The notes: a model not told the origin generated them from the letters alone. A stretch of DNA of 64,000 bases from Paramarasmius palmivorus (GCA_037176845.1 JAYKXP010000003.1:1116001-1180000); one strand, 5' to 3'. Counted from the stretch's first letter, positions 35,245 through 46,924 are shown. Made by a program: numbers and translations.

Positions 35245-35256
35245 GGGTTAGGGTTT
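35245..35256 (-). promoter_or_regulatory. Telobox-like element in PDB1/SDR divergent promoter
   Basis: GGGTTAGGGTTT on the plus strand, i.e. AAACCCTAACCC on the minus strand. It sits in the 155-bp gap between the two starts, about 50 bp before the SDR start and 95 bp before the PDB1 start. AAACCCTAA-type teloboxes are known promoter elements bound by Myb/TRF-like factors in fungi and plants. Confidence 0.5.
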
Positions 35257-35305
35257 GTTATTCATTTCCGCGACCCACTCGCGACCCCACCACCGCCCGC
35301 TGAGT

Positions 35306-36289
35306 ATGGCCCGTACCCCCGTTGTGATTGTCGCTGGCGCCTCAAAGCAAGCCAAGTCAGTTTTTTTGTGCGGGCGCATTTTAACTTGCATTGACCAGGG
35401 GAATCGGATTTGCAGTTACATCTATACTACTGCAAAAATTTGGGGCAAACGTTGTCGCGCTCTCCAGAACTGTATCCCAAGGTCTGAAGGATTTGGCTTC
35501 AGACCGTCTCTTGACAATCGAGTGTGATGTGTAAGTGATGTCCGTATTGCTCGGTGTTTCAGGTGGCTTATACTGGATGTTTAGAGCAAACGAAAGTGCC
35601 TTGATCAGTGCAATTGCTCAAGGCGAAGAAAAGTTTAAGTACATCGATGGGCTGGTGTTAAATGCTGCAACTATCAATCCTCTCTGTCGAGTGGGCGATA
35701 GCACTCCTCTATCTGGGTGGAAGGAACACTTTGACGTTAACTTCTTCTCTCTGGTAACCGCTGTAAAAGCTACTCTCCCCGCTTTACGCCAGAGCGAATT
35801 GGGAGGACGCATCGTCTTTGTTAGCTCTGGTGCAGCTGTCAAGGGCACTGCTGGATGGGGCCCGTATAATGCTAGCAAAGCCGCGATGAACAGTCTTTGC
35901 CGGTTGGTCCTCGTTTGATCGATTATGCCGCCTATTCTGACTACTGCTCATCAGAACACTGGGTGAAGAAGAGCCCAAAGTTACTTCCGTTGCGCTTCGG
36001 CCTGGCGTCGTCGATACCGAGGTATGCAGTTAATAAGAACTATGTCAGTTGTTTTCACTAAGTTGTCATCATGCAGATGCAACAAATACTCAGAACTTCA
36101 GGAAGTGGACATATGACAGATGAAGCGCATCAAATGTTTCTTCGTCTTCACTCTGAGGGAAATCTACTCAAACCGGAGGTACCTGGTCATGTCATCGCTG
36201 CACTAGTCTTGCAAGCACCGTCAGCGCTATCAGGGCAATTCGTTAGCTGGGATGAAGATAAGTGCAAAGAATTCAGAATGCCCGGGTGA
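35306..36289 (+). CDS. Short-chain dehydrogenase/reductase
   Basis: Five exons: 35306-35355, 35399-35530, 35585-35902, 35955-36021 and 36077-36289; about 259 residues. The cofactor motif is VAGASKQAKGIGFAV (glycine-rich G-A-S-x3-K-G-I-G), followed by a DV at the end of beta 3, LNAATINP for the NAG motif, IVFVSSGAAVKGTAGWGPYN with the catalytic serine, and YNASKAAMNSL with the catalytic Tyr-x3-Lys. ALRPGVVDTEMQ follows, and the tail is SGQFVSWDEDKCKEF. This resembles the fungal benzil reductase / sepiapterin reductase-like SDRs (yeast YIR035C/IRC24 group). Cytosolic, NADP-dependent ketone reduction is likely; the substrate is unknown. Confidence 0.9.
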
Positions 36290-36749
36290 CCATAAAGGCT
36301 GTTGATAATAGCGGTGAATTCGTGTACAAATAGTCAATCCAGCATGTAGTACTGATGATGCAATCAAAGAGTTTATTGCAGACTTATCTTCCCAGCACAT
36401 TTCTTCCGCGCTATGTAGTCCGTCTGAACTGTCCTCAGAGTTCGATCTAGGTACGTGCATACTCCTTTCAAGCAGGATTCGAACCTTGACGATATCAGAA
36501 ACAGGTTCACAAAAAGCTCGCTAGTTCAGGTTCCTAATTTCAATCTCAGCAGGCTGAAGCGCAAAGCAAAGGGATCTTCTCTGTGTCGCGACAATCACTC
36601 GCGAAAGACGCCAAACGCGCTAAATGGCCTTTGTTTTACGTGTAAAGCAAAAACGAGGTATCTCATGTGATGCGTGTTATCATCTTTCCGCCTGCTACTG
36701 AAGTCAGCAATATCTTCTTGCTCTCCAACGCCCATCGTACACTCAGACA
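36290..36749. other. Intergenic region between SDR and amidohydrolase genes
   Basis: 460 bases: SDR 3' UTR and amidohydrolase promoter. A GGTTCGAATCC sequence (36473-36484, minus strand) looks like a tRNA B box but no cloverleaf can be drawn around it. No gene called. Confidence 0.35.
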
Positions 36750-37977
36750 ATGCCCTGCATCGATGTCCATCACCACTACTTCCCTCCGACCCTTGACAAA
36801 ACCAAAATGAACGCTGATGTAGGATACCAAACACCTGCTGAGAATCTACCGTGGTCCCCGGAAATCAGCCTTCGCTCTATGGTCTCGAGCGGAGTTGATC
36901 TAGCAATTCTATCCTTCCCAGCAATCTCTGCGGGCTTCGTCGGAGAGGAGAACCGGCAAAAGACTAGGAATCTCAATCTTTACGCAAAGAAGATATGTAA
37001 CGACCACCCTGGAAGATTTGGATTCTTCGCCACACTGCCTTTCCTAGATGATACACAAGGTAATATAGCCCTTCCTGTTCATCTCCTACGCGTTTGCCTG
37101 ACTCTTTGCCGTATCTAGGTGCTCTCGAAGAGATCAGATATGCCCTCGACGAATTGAAATCCGATGGAATCGGCATGCCATCAAGCTATGGGATTGGTCC
37201 CGAAGCTAGTTTGTTTTCTCAGGTCTTTCGCAACGGACTATGTTTCTAACTGTTTTTAGAATATATCGGACACGACGCATATGACTCAATCTGGGCAGAG
37301 CTCAATCGTCGAAAGGCAGTTGTGTTCCTGCATGGCGCCCAAACGCCTTCGTCGACTCCTTATCCTGATCCACTTCTGGGTATACCGATTGTAGAGGTTG
37401 GTGCCAGTCTGTATCTGCTCAGATCTATCACTGAGACTTGTGAAATGAGGTTCCCAATGAGACTTTCAAAGCCGCCGCACATCTTGTAGTTACAGGCCGT
37501 AAACGAAAGTACCCGGACGTTAAGATCATTTTAGCGCACTTAGGCGGAAGCACGCCCTTTCTATGGTGTGTATCCTTCATGCTTTGCGTTGCCAAGATGT
37601 TCAGAATGATATCCAGTGCTCGTGTCGCCGTTCTTTCGAAGCACATGGGTTGCCATCTAACCCCCGAAGAGATAATTCAAGATTTCAAAACCTTTTACTA
37701 CGAAACGGCGCTTGGCGCTCACGAAACAACACTCACCGCCATGCAGTCGTTTGTTAGTTACGAGCAAATTCTGTTCGGGACGGACTTTCCTGGTTAGTAA
37801 GCTCTCGCGAGCATGTCACAGAATACATACTAAACCGAACTCCTAGCTGTAAGCACCGAAATGGCTGACTGGTACACGAAGAACCTGGAGGTGTTCTACG
37901 CTGAAAAGCGGGACGTCCTAGAGGCGATCAAATACAAGAATGCCAAACGTTTATTCCCAAATTTGCACGTCGTTTAG
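36750..37977 (+). CDS. ACMSD-type amidohydrolase (6-methylsalicylate decarboxylase-like)
   Basis: Start at 36750 (MPCIDVHHHYFPPTLDK), stop at 37977 after LFPNLHVV; about 330 residues over six exons. DVHHHYFPP provides the first metal-binding histidines of the amidohydrolase-2 fold. VVFLHGAQTPSS and IILAHLGGSTPFL supply later histidines, and ILFGTDFP holds the catalytic aspartate near the C-terminus. The exon junctions DDTQ|GALEEIRY and SYGI|EYIGHDAYD keep the family reading. The group includes ACMS decarboxylase, 6-methylsalicylate decarboxylase and 5-carboxyuracil decarboxylase: zinc- or manganese-dependent non-oxidative decarboxylases. The substrate cannot be assigned, and no polyketide synthase lies nearby in the window, so a patulin-like role is not supported. 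Convergent with the alpha/beta hydrolase gene. Confidence 0.86.
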
Positions 37978-38079
37978 GGTTTTCGTCAATTAAATTAATG
38001 TATGCCACAATTAGTCTACAACATTTGGCCCGTCTATCTTTTCAGCAGCTGGTCTAGGTTTCATTATCATTATCTGACG

Positions 38080-40042
38080 TTAGATTTCTGGCTCTTTGAG
38101 CCATTCCATCACACGTCGGTGTCCTTCACCGCCCATGAGCAATGCCTGCCCGTGAACACCATCGGGGTCGTACCATAGGCCTTTGCGAACGCCGTGCGAT
38201 GTGAGGTACTTTTTGACTCGCTGAAATTGGGCCCACGTCAATCGACAGGAGGCTACGTGGACGAATGATATGACATACTGGTGCATTGACAATGTTGTCC
38301 TTGCCCCCTAGGAGGAACAGGGTCTTTGAAGGATTACGAGCATTAGGTATTTCCTCGTACCAAAGAGTGTTTGAGGACCACTCAAAGTGACGCGTAAGGA
38401 GATTTGCGACACCCAATTCCGTGCCTACAAAGTATCGAAGCAGTAATTCGGAACCCTGGATACGAGAGAAGTGAGAATGCGATAGGCTAGACAGAACAGG
38501 AGTTGTTCATACAGTCATGCATGGCCGGTAGACAAAGTTGTAGCAGACGTCTCCTTCCCACGAGCAAAATGTGACAGGATCGACGAAACATGAACGTGAG
38601 ATCATATGAGGATAATCTTTAAGCATCCAAGCATGTGCGTAGGTGCCACTAGGAAGAATCAGAAATGATGTCAAAAGAGACTACATCAAAGATGTATGAT
38701 TTGCGGCTTACTTTGAATGACTGAGCAATGTGATTCCTTTCTTGGGCTTGGGCTTCTCAAGCAAGTTTTCTTCGATCTCTTCCTCTTCGGATGAGCTGTT
38801 GTCTCGTTCGAGGTCAGCCCATCCTAGACTGGCGAGTAATCTAGCAAGCCTCTCGCCGGTCTGTTCTCTAATCATTGGCTTCAAGTACCGGGGATGGAAG
38901 ATATCCTGACTGATTGAGGGCTGCAATAGAATGAGCAGAGGGCGGTCTGGGAAAGATTGATGGAGATGCCTCAACAGAACGTCGTACTGGAACAGGCCAA
39001 GCCCCAAGCCATGGATAAACAAGATAGGGCGAGGGTCGCGCGACGCATTCCATCCATCAGGAATACGTATCAGGTATCTGAACAAGGAGAATAGACTGAG
39101 TAGGTAACTAGCATGATACTCGTCGGGTGCACTCACTCTAGCCCGTCATATTCGCCATAGCGGAATCCCCAATCCCGCTGGTACTTGACTTTTAGGTATA
39201 GATTCGTTACCGCAACAAAGCAATAGAACCAAAAAGGTCTCCATAGAACATTCAGCTTGTCTATTGAGAACCGTAAGGGCCTGATGGGGCTGTGTGCTCC
39301 ATGCGAGGTTGATTCCGGGATGCGTTTTCCTATACGCTTCTGTAGTTGATCCAACGTGTCATCCATAGCAACACGATGCTCTTCGGGTAGAGAATCATAT
39401 GGTGGCAGGTCTGAGTTGAACATTGACCAGTAAAGCCACTGGCGTACCGGATGAAGTGTAACGGATGACCAAGTGACTCTTCCAAACCAACTGCGAAGAG
39501 GTGGTGACTAAGAGCTCCTATACATAGGAAACCACGTACGTTCTCAGAGCATTGCGAAAATCAATAGCACGAGGATCGTCGGGTTCCAACTGGACAATCT
39601 CCTCTGCAGGACTGCCAGGACGAGGTTCGTCGGTAGTTTCTTCGTCGAATCCGTCTTCTGGTAGATCAGCGAGACCGGATTTGAGAACGCGACTGAAAGC
39701 TACTTGGAGGTCTGACAGTTTCCCGGCAGGATGAATACACGGTTTAGCAACCTGTCTGACGAGGTTGTAGTGGTATACGCTGAATGCAACCTGTGCAGGG
39801 GTCAATATCAACTGATGTGTGATGGGTTGAATGACCCGCACCTCGAAAATTGCAGCAACAAAGAGAGCTAGCCTTGCCGATGACAAATGAACCAGTGACG
39901 AATGTCTAAGGGTATAGAAGACGTAGAGCCAAGAAAGAGGTATACAGCACCACATTGGCAGGACCAGGACTAGCAAGACGGCATAGTAAGACCAATCGCG
40001 ACGGCGGGGGGTATCTGGGACCTCTGAGATATCCACTGCCAT
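38080..40042 (-). CDS. Membrane-anchored alpha/beta hydrolase
   Basis: Start at 40042 (MAVDISEVPDTPRRRDW); stop at 38080 after EWLKEPEI. Two hydrophobic segments near the N-terminus (YYAVLLVLVLPMWCCIPLSW; LALFVAAIFEVRVIQ) anchor it, and a linker of about 200 residues follows. The hydrolase core has RPILFIHGLGLGLFQYD (the HG oxyanion turn), the nucleophile elbow in LLSHSNGTYAHAW (SHSNG, serine in S-x-S-x-G form, with an intron splitting the Asn codon), FLLGGKDNIVN (late aspartate) and DGVHGQALLMGG (catalytic histidine). A conserved basidiomycete/ascomycete family of unknown substrate; lipase or esterase activity is a reasonable guess. Divergent from IDH1 across 210 bp. Confidence 0.83.
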
Positions 40043-40252
40043 TTGGCAACAAAAGAAGGGACGAGCAGAAGAGTGCTCAGACGGGCGTAAAAGGCACAGG
40101 GCAGAATTCTGGAAATTCGAGTAAAAATCATGACATGGCTCGGTTGCACATAGGGGATAATTGTCACGTGTCACGCTGATCTCGCGAAAAATTAGTGCAT
40201 CTCGCGGCAACCGTTCATCGACATCTTCCGACCTTCACCGTGTCTCCCAATC

Positions 40253-41864
40253 ATGCTCAGAAATCTCGCCTCCGTCGCAAGACCAGCTCTTAATGCTGTG
40301 TGTACTTTTATATTCGCTCCGCAAAGGACTCTGACATTTACGCAAATCTTCAGCGGTCTGCTACTACCCTTTCTGCCGGTTTCCCGAAAGTCACCCAGAG
40401 AGTATGTATTTTTTTCTGGTTAATGTTTCACAGATTCTGATCACATTTTTCTCATTAGCATAACACAAAGTATGGCGGTGTCTATACTGTAAGCTACTCC
40501 CAGTCGGCCTTTTTTTGCATGCACCTTATTCCGGCATCTACAGGTCACCCTCATTCCAGGAGATGGTATCGGCCAGGAAATCACAGACTCGGTGAAGGAA
40601 ATCTTTGAACATGTCAATGCTCCCATTGAGTGGGAACAGTATGACGTCTCTGGAATGTCCTCGTCAGGCGAGGCTCTCTTCAAGCAGGCTATGGAGAGTT
40701 TGAAGAGAAATCGGGTCGGATTGAAGGGTGTGTAATGAAAGGTGCCGCAAAGGATGACAACTCGCTGAAGCAATTTGCTAGGAATTTTGTTCACTCCCAT
40801 TTCACAATCCGGTCACATATCATGGAACGTGGCCATGCGTCAACAGCTCGACATCTACGCTTCCGTCGTCCTTTGCAAGTCCCTCCCCGGTTTCCCAACT
40901 CGTCACTCCAACGTTGACTTTGCCATCATCCGTGAAAACACTGAAGGAGAGTATTCCGGCCTCGAGCACCAAAGTTACCCTGGTGTTGTGGAGAGCTTGA
41001 AGGTGTCGACCAGAGCCAAAGCCGAACGTATCTCACGATTCGCCTTTGACTTTGCTCTGAAAAACAACAGGAAGGTCAGCGGACCTCAACTCTTGTCACT
41101 AGAACGATTCCTCACCATATTCTAGAAAGTCACTTGTGTCCACAAGGCCAACATCATGAAACTGGGTGATGGTTTGTTCCTCAACACTTTCCGCCGTGTT
41201 GCTGAGGAATACAAGTCATCTGGCATCGAGTTCAACGACATGATCGTTGACAACACGTGAGGCACCATACTTTTCATTTAACGGCCGCATCTCACCACTT
41301 CTACTTCTGTTAGTTCCATGCAGCTTGTCGCCAAACCCGGCCAATTCGACGTCATGGTCATGCCCAACTTGTATGGTGCTATCGTCTCCAACATTGGTGC
41401 CGCTCTCGTCGGTGGTCCTGGAATTGTCCCGGGTTGCAATGTCGGCCGGGTGCGTATTTTCTTTCTTCCGGTCTTGTGCTTATCTGATAATCCACGTGTA
41501 GGAGTACGCACTTTTCGAGCCTGGTTGCCGACACGTCGCTAGCGACATCATGGGTACCAACCGTGCTAACCCTGCTGCTATGATTCTCAGTGCGACCATG
41601 ATGTTAAGACATCTTGGGTAGGTCATCAACGACTCAGCTGTTGCATCTTCTCTCTGATGGGTCACTTTTTAGCCTCGATTCGATCGCCAACAGCATTGCC
41701 GGTGCTACCTTTGATGTCATCAACTCGGGCAAAGTACGCACTGCCGATATGGGAGGTAAGTAAAAGCGTGTTTCGTCAACGGCTGTTTTTCGCTGACTGC
41801 GCATACCTTGGCAGGATCATCAACTACCTCGGATTTCACTGCAGCTGTCATCAAGAACCTCTAA
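40253..41864 (+). CDS. IDH1: NAD-dependent isocitrate dehydrogenase, subunit 1 (mitochondrial)
   Basis: Start at 40253 ([15 protein letters not shown]), a mitochondrial presequence split over small exons (then [25 protein letters not shown]). The enzyme follows: [112 protein letters not shown] and [20 protein letters not shown], with stop at 41864. This is the regulatory-type subunit 1 by its residues and length (about 370). In the matrix it pairs with IDH2 to convert isocitrate to 2-oxoglutarate, activated by AMP in yeast. At least nine introns; the exon after about 40735 begins [15 protein letters not shown]. Convergent with the next gene. Confidence 0.94.
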
Positions 41865-42001
41865 AAGTAAGCATGGCTGTTTAAAGCCGGGACTGTGCTC
41901 TAGATATATCGATGCCTGCATGTCTTTTGGATACACCTTACCGATACGATAGACTATAGAGTCCCTAGAGGTAACACTGCTGTAATAGTTCACCTTCCTA
42001 A

Positions 42002-43434
42002 TCAAAATTCGGCTTGTAAGATTGCTTCATTGAGTGCTTGGTCCTCGTCAAGCTCCTTCTCAAACTCCTCCAATGTTAGTGCAACTTTTGGCCGTTTGGT
42101 TTCGGGTTCTTCGATGTCATTCTGCGTTTCCTCGTATTTGATATCGGTGGTCGCATTCTGTACGCCCTCGTCTTCTCTCGCTGGCTGTACCCCCGCCGAT
42201 CTTCTGAGGCCTAGGATAGTAGAACATTTGACCTCTGACCTCTTGCCCCACTCGTTTACTGCTGGTCGGAACTCACAATACAATGACCAAGCTTTACCGT
42301 TAATTTCCCCTGGGGTTAAGCTGTTTGCAAGGAGGCGTAGAGCACCGGTGATGTGTGGGGTTGTTTGTCTGAATGAACGAGAGATGTAAGAGAACGCAGC
42401 GCTAGGTTTCGCAGGTACTCCGTTAAGTAGCGCACGCCATTGCTTCGTCTGGCTTTGATAGAGGGGTCTGTAGGTACCAGTCTTAATGTATGGATCAATT
42501 GCGAGGTCATTAAGAACATACATTCTAAGAAAGCCATTAGATTGATCCTCAACATCGATTCAAGAGTCCAAACTCACCTCCTGCCTATGAATTCAACGTA
42601 TGGTTGTGCACCACCCTTTGTGGCATCCAGACCCTTGTCCTTTCCTTCTTCAAATATCCCAAGGGATACCCCCTTGGATAATGCGTTCATTTCAGTGTAT
42701 ACAGATGCTGCAGAATGTCAATCAAAACGCAATTGCGTATCTACTGAGGATATCAAGGCTTACCTATACTAAGCGCCTCTTCGCGTTGGAAACCCATTCG
42801 CTCTGCTACGACTGTTGCCCATGCTGTCATGAGAGGTGCTCGATTAACAACCGTTGATTTCGTTTTGAGAATCTGGCAAGGTTATCAACAGATTAGTCCA
42901 TATGTCAGGCTTGTGTACATACCTCTTCATCCAAGACCTCGTCGAATTCCAAGCTCCCGTACTGCGATGCTTCGTCGACAGGACCCTTGGGGAGAAACTC
43001 GTTCTCGACTTGAGTTCTTTTCCTCTTCCGCTTGGTCGGTGTGGTCTGAGAAGAGTCGTCATAATCGATACCTCAAAAGGGAGATATTCCTTACAATAGT
43101 CTCCACGGTCGACAATGGCTGAGATGGGCCAGCGATGGAATTTGTGTTCTGCGATGTTGCTTTGCCCACATAGCCAGCCTTCCGTAGAGCAGTCATGACT
43201 AGCTTCCGGAGTTCTTTATCATCCACTCCGAGAGATGATAGCTTCACCTCATCAAGTTCTGCGAGCTGAGCTGGCGTGTTGCATTGCTTGTATCTAGAGG
43301 ACTATCAATGAGGCGTCAGAGCTCTGTACAAGGCCATAAACGCACATTTTACCCGATACAGCCATAGCCTTCTGCACAGGAACGTTTCCAGAAGTGAGGA
43401 TTTGCAAGAATTTAGGCAAAGGGATCTTCGACAT
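42002..43434 (-). CDS. Conserved fungal protein of unknown function
   Basis: No named family recognised. Start at 43434 (MSKIPLPKFLQILTSG), stop at 42002 (end NEAILQAEF). The protein has an N-terminal helical part with EVKLSSLGVDDKELRKLVMT, a basic patch (TPTKRKRKRTQ) that looks like a nuclear signal, and a conserved core: APLMTAWATVVAERMGFQRE, ALSIASVYTEMNALSKGVSL, GGAQPYVEFIGRR, LLNGVPAKPSAAFSYISRSF and INGKAWSLYCEFRPAVNEWG. The tail has ETKRPKVALTLEEFEKELDE. I recall similar proteins across dikarya, all uncharacterised. About five introns. It is probably nuclear; nothing catalytic stands out. Upstream of its start is an unusual inverted repeat (43456-43478). Confidence 0.7.
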
Positions 43435-43856
43435 GGGAGTCAGAGCGAAAGTTGCAGACGCGCGCCTAATGCGCGTCTAATGTCCCGGAACCGATGCATG
43501 TGGAGGTGACACAAAAAAGTTCAAGGGTTCCTTCCTCAAGAGATGGCTCTCATATGGTATACTGCCGGTATGATCATTCATGGGTTAGACGGCAGTCCTT
43601 TGACCTCAAAGCAACGATTCCAATTCCACGGAGCGGCAATATGGAAGCCCTCGGGCTCGTCATACATGTCCAAGTTCACATGGGTATCATGATTCATTCC
43701 ACAAAGTGCGTTCTTAGACACACGGATACACTCGTTTCAAGGTCCGATCCCAAACTATTCTATACAGCTTTGTCACAGAAGCCCGTCATCGAGCTTCTGC
43801 AACGCACCCGTTGGATCTCCTCCGATTTGACAAGAAGTACATCTCTGTCTTGGCGG
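43435..43856. other. Intergenic region between unknown gene and DCC1
   Basis: 422 bases: promoter of the unknown gene and DCC1 3' UTR. Short plus-strand stretches read protein-like (KGSFLKRWLSYGILPV near 43530; FVTEARHRASATHPLDLL near 43770) but need implausible splicing to join. A small plus-strand gene is possible but not called. Confidence 0.3.
43456..43478. repeat. 8-bp perfect inverted repeat 23 bp upstream of a start codon
   Basis: AGACGCGC (43456-43463), a 7-nt loop GCCTAAT, then GCGCGTCT (43471-43478). It lies 22-44 bp upstream of the minus-strand ATG at 43434, so it would fall in the promoter or 5' UTR. As DNA it could be a dimeric factor site; as RNA a small GC-rich hairpin. Confidence 0.6.
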
Positions 43857-45278
43857 TTAGCCGTTGTACTGAGTTCTCGCCGTGTACCATATGCCAGTGG
43901 GATCTGTCGTAGCCCTGGCATACTTCAGAAGCAGCTTGTCCCGTTCCTTGGAATCCACAGCAATGTCCGAAAGGAAGGGGGTGATATCCTCACCCTTCCA
44001 TCGGTTTCGAACGAGAAAGAGGTCTGCGAAGCGAGGGGCAGGTTCCGCAGGTAAAGAGGCCGCTGGAAAGTACGTTAGAGTTTCCGCGTCTCTGTTCATC
44101 AAATAGTTGCCCTGAATGAACCAGACGTTTAGCCACATCCGAATATACTCCTTGAAGTACTGTCAAACGAAAAAACAGACATAGGCACTCACGTTAAGCA
44201 AATTCAAAGAGACAATTGATGCGAAAGTATCGCCGACTTTGGTCTTCCATGCTTCTGTGAGGTCTTTAACCGATATAGGATTGATCTGGAAGCCAAACAG
44301 CATTTAGAGTCAAAGAAGAAAATGGAAAACAATGAAAATATGACCTGATGGGGCCTTAGAACGCTCAAGCCAGCCTCTTTGACAATGCTTTCGGCATCCA
44401 TCTTCCATCTGCCACCCTCAATTTCTCCGAACCAAGACAGGACTTGAGTCGAGACCAAGCGAGGTACTTCATGATTATCAGCAAGAACACTTGTCAATTG
44501 CTCGACGGACGCCGTTGCAGGGTTGATGGACTCCGACACAAGAGTATTCAAAATGAGTTCAATGATATGGCTCAAGTACGACGGTGCGATAGGTCGGAGG
44601 TCACCTGGAATGAGTAGAATTCAGTCGAGCCAAATTCACGCTCATTGTTACGCACTGTTTATATCAAGGATACGTTTTTCCCTCAGCCCACGTTCCAGCT
44701 CTGCGTCACTTGCTTGAACGGTTTCTCTCAATTGAGTATAGCTCGTTTTCTTCCCCGCGTCTGAATCAGCAACGGGTTCACCTGAGGAATATAATTGACA
44801 GACCTCCGTCGCATCATCCTCCATGTCTTCGTCCTCGTGATCCTGTGCATACTCCTTGCCCTTGAGCAGAGCTGTTAGTTTGTGCAATTTCGGAACGACC
44901 GGAGTGAGCTCCAAGATTTCATTGACTTGGTCGTGAATGATCAAGGCATCGTCTGGTAGGTCGCCATAAGGAGCAGGAGTGACAACCAGGAGCGTATTCG
45001 ACAGTGCCACGGAGCGCAACGCGTAGGTCCGATCCTTGGTGCACAAGACGGCATCTTCTTCCGATTGACCTTTGATTGTAAAGCTAAACGACGCGTGCTC
45101 TTGACAGTCAGGAGATTACAACGGGAACAGAGGAATACCGAAGTGGATACCTGATGGATTCCGAAGCTTCCAATGAGCTTTCGACTATTTTGCAAAGCTC
45201 GGGCGCAAGTTCAAGCAATTTGAAAGTCCCTTCGTCAGCTGAAGAAGAGCCTGAAAAACAAAGCTGGAGTTCGGACAT
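43857..45278 (-). CDS. DCC1: Sister chromatid cohesion protein DCC1
   Basis: Start at 45278 (MSELQLCFSGSS), stop at 43857. The N-terminus has GTFKLLELAPELCKIVESSL, then across an intron SFTIKGQSEEDAVLCTKDRT and YALRSVALSNTLLVVTP, the conserved Dcc1 block. The middle is acidic with LIIHDQVNEILELTPVVPKL. The C-terminal winged-helix part is carried by small exons (DLRPIAPSYLSHIIELILNT, VSTQVLSWFG, INPISVKDLTEAWKTKVGDT, ARFADLFLVRNRWKGEDITP) and ends with ARTQYNG. Dcc1 joins Ctf8 and Ctf18 in an alternative RFC clamp loader that acts in cohesion establishment at the fork. Length of about 380 residues fits. Six introns or so. Confidence 0.85.
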
Positions 45279-45542
45279 GATGGAAGGGGAAGAGATAAGA
45301 AACAGATCAAGTGACCGCCAATCTGTCAGGCAACTGATGGTGGCAAGCTCCAGGCCAAGCGAGCGTCGGAAGGCCGAGTCTATACAGGTCTATACTCAGG
45401 CGCACACGAGTGTCGGAGGTTTGGAAATAACTCGAGAAGTCTATTAATAAACCGAAGCCCAACTGTCCAATACTACAATGAAAGTCAAGCTCTTCCTATA
45501 TGCAATACAAACACAACATTAACGCTCTGCACACCCCTTCCT

Positions 45543-46924
45543 TTACTTGGTTAAGCAAGTAGTCTCGACGATGATACCAGTGACGCGATAAGGGTCTGCA
45601 ATGTGATTGGTCAATCAAGAATAACATACCATGATTGCCGTACGTACCAATGTTGGAAGCGGGACGACGGTCCTCCAAATACCCATAACCCTGAGCAGCG
45701 ACATGGCGAGGAACACGAATTGAAGCACCACGATTGGCGACACCAGAGCTGAAAGATCCGATGTGGCCAGTTTCATGACGTCCAGTGAGACGCAAGTCGT
45801 TGTCCTCTCCGTAAACAGCGATATGCTCGGTATGCCTCTTCGCCAACTTCTCAATAGCAGATTCAATGTGCTTCATGCCTCCAGGTTCCCGCATTGCCTT
45901 GGTACTGTAGTTGGTGTGGCAACCAGCACCGTTCCAGTCACCCTGGAGAGGCTTGGGGTGGAAGGAAACCTTGACACCCCACTGCTCGGCAATACGAATC
46001 AAGAGGTAGCGTGCCATCCAGAGGTGGTCACCCATGGAAATACCTTCACAAGGGCCGACCTGGAACTCCCATTGAGAAGGCATAACCTCCGCATTGATAC
46101 CGCTGATGTTGACACCGGCGTAGAGGCAAGCACGGTAGTGAGCTTCAATGAGGTCACGGGCAAAGACCTTGCCAGTTCCTAAGAAACATCCGTGAGATTC
46201 GGACTACTGTGACCAAAACATGACATACCAGCCCCACAGTAGTATGGTCCTTGGGGTCCAGGGAATCCACCCTTTGGCCAGCCAAGAGGAGTGCCATCGG
46301 CGTCGAAGAGGGTGTACTCTTGTTCAAGTCCGAACCAAGGAGCCTCTTCTACTGCCTGGTCCATGATCTTCTTGGCGTGGTGACGGTAGTTGGTCCTGTT
46401 TGGGGTACCGTCGTTGTTGTAGGTTTCGGCGAGGACGAGGATGTTGTCACCGCCACGGAAAGGATCTTTGAAGATGGCGGCTGGACGAAGGTAGACGTCG
46501 GAATCATTGCCAGGTGCTTGGTTGGTGGATGAACCGTCGAAATCCCAAATTCGAAGTTGACCGATGTCAGTGACCTTCTTGCTCACGGTCTATAATCGCC
46601 AAAATTGAGAACATGAGGCTGATCGGTGATAGAATCGCTACGAACCGTTGTTTTGGAACGAAGTCCACCGTCTCCGTCGATCCAGACATCTGGGGTTCTT
46701 GTCAAAATGACTGTCGGCGACGTGAAGAGCAGTTTACTCACATTCAGCTTGGATTTTGTCGCCCTGATCGTCAGGAAAAACATGTTTTGTTGAGAATGCA
46801 GATCATCTCGCAGAGTGAGATTATGAGTCACCTGAGGAAGACGAAGGAAGGGTTCGAGCAGCTAAAAATGCAAAAGTTGTTAATTCGATGGGCGAGATGA
46901 ACGAGAAAGAGCGAAAACTGACAT
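45543..46924 (-). CDS. GLN1: Glutamine synthetase (eukaryotic type II)
   Basis: Start at 46924, with two codons (ATG TCA) before the first intron. Then [17 protein letters not shown] and [13 protein letters not shown] lie on very small exons. The large exons carry [74 protein letters not shown], the [22 protein letters not shown]-binding block, and [20 protein letters not shown]. The last exon encodes [16 protein letters not shown]. Catalytic Glu and Asp residues are intact. It forms glutamine from glutamate and ammonia in the cytosol. The 5' region from 46590 to 46924 has three introns within about 300 bp, which agrees with other basidiomycete GLN1 genes but was placed by eye. Confidence 0.95.

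Noticed and set aside
36473..36484. GGTTCGAATCC on the minus strand, a tRNA B-box match
   Set aside because: The flanking bases do not form a T stem (two mismatches of five), and I could not find an A box or acceptor stem at proper spacing.
36750..42000. Possible secondary-metabolism cluster (SDR, decarboxylase-like amidohydrolase, alpha/beta hydrolase)
   Set aside because: No core synthase, P450, transporter or cluster regulator is present, and PDB1 and IDH1 flank the group, so co-location looks incidental.
43494..44054. 186-codon plus-strand open frame overlapping the DCC1 3' end
   Set aside because: More than a third is antisense to the DCC1 last exon, and the sequence looks like a shadow frame.
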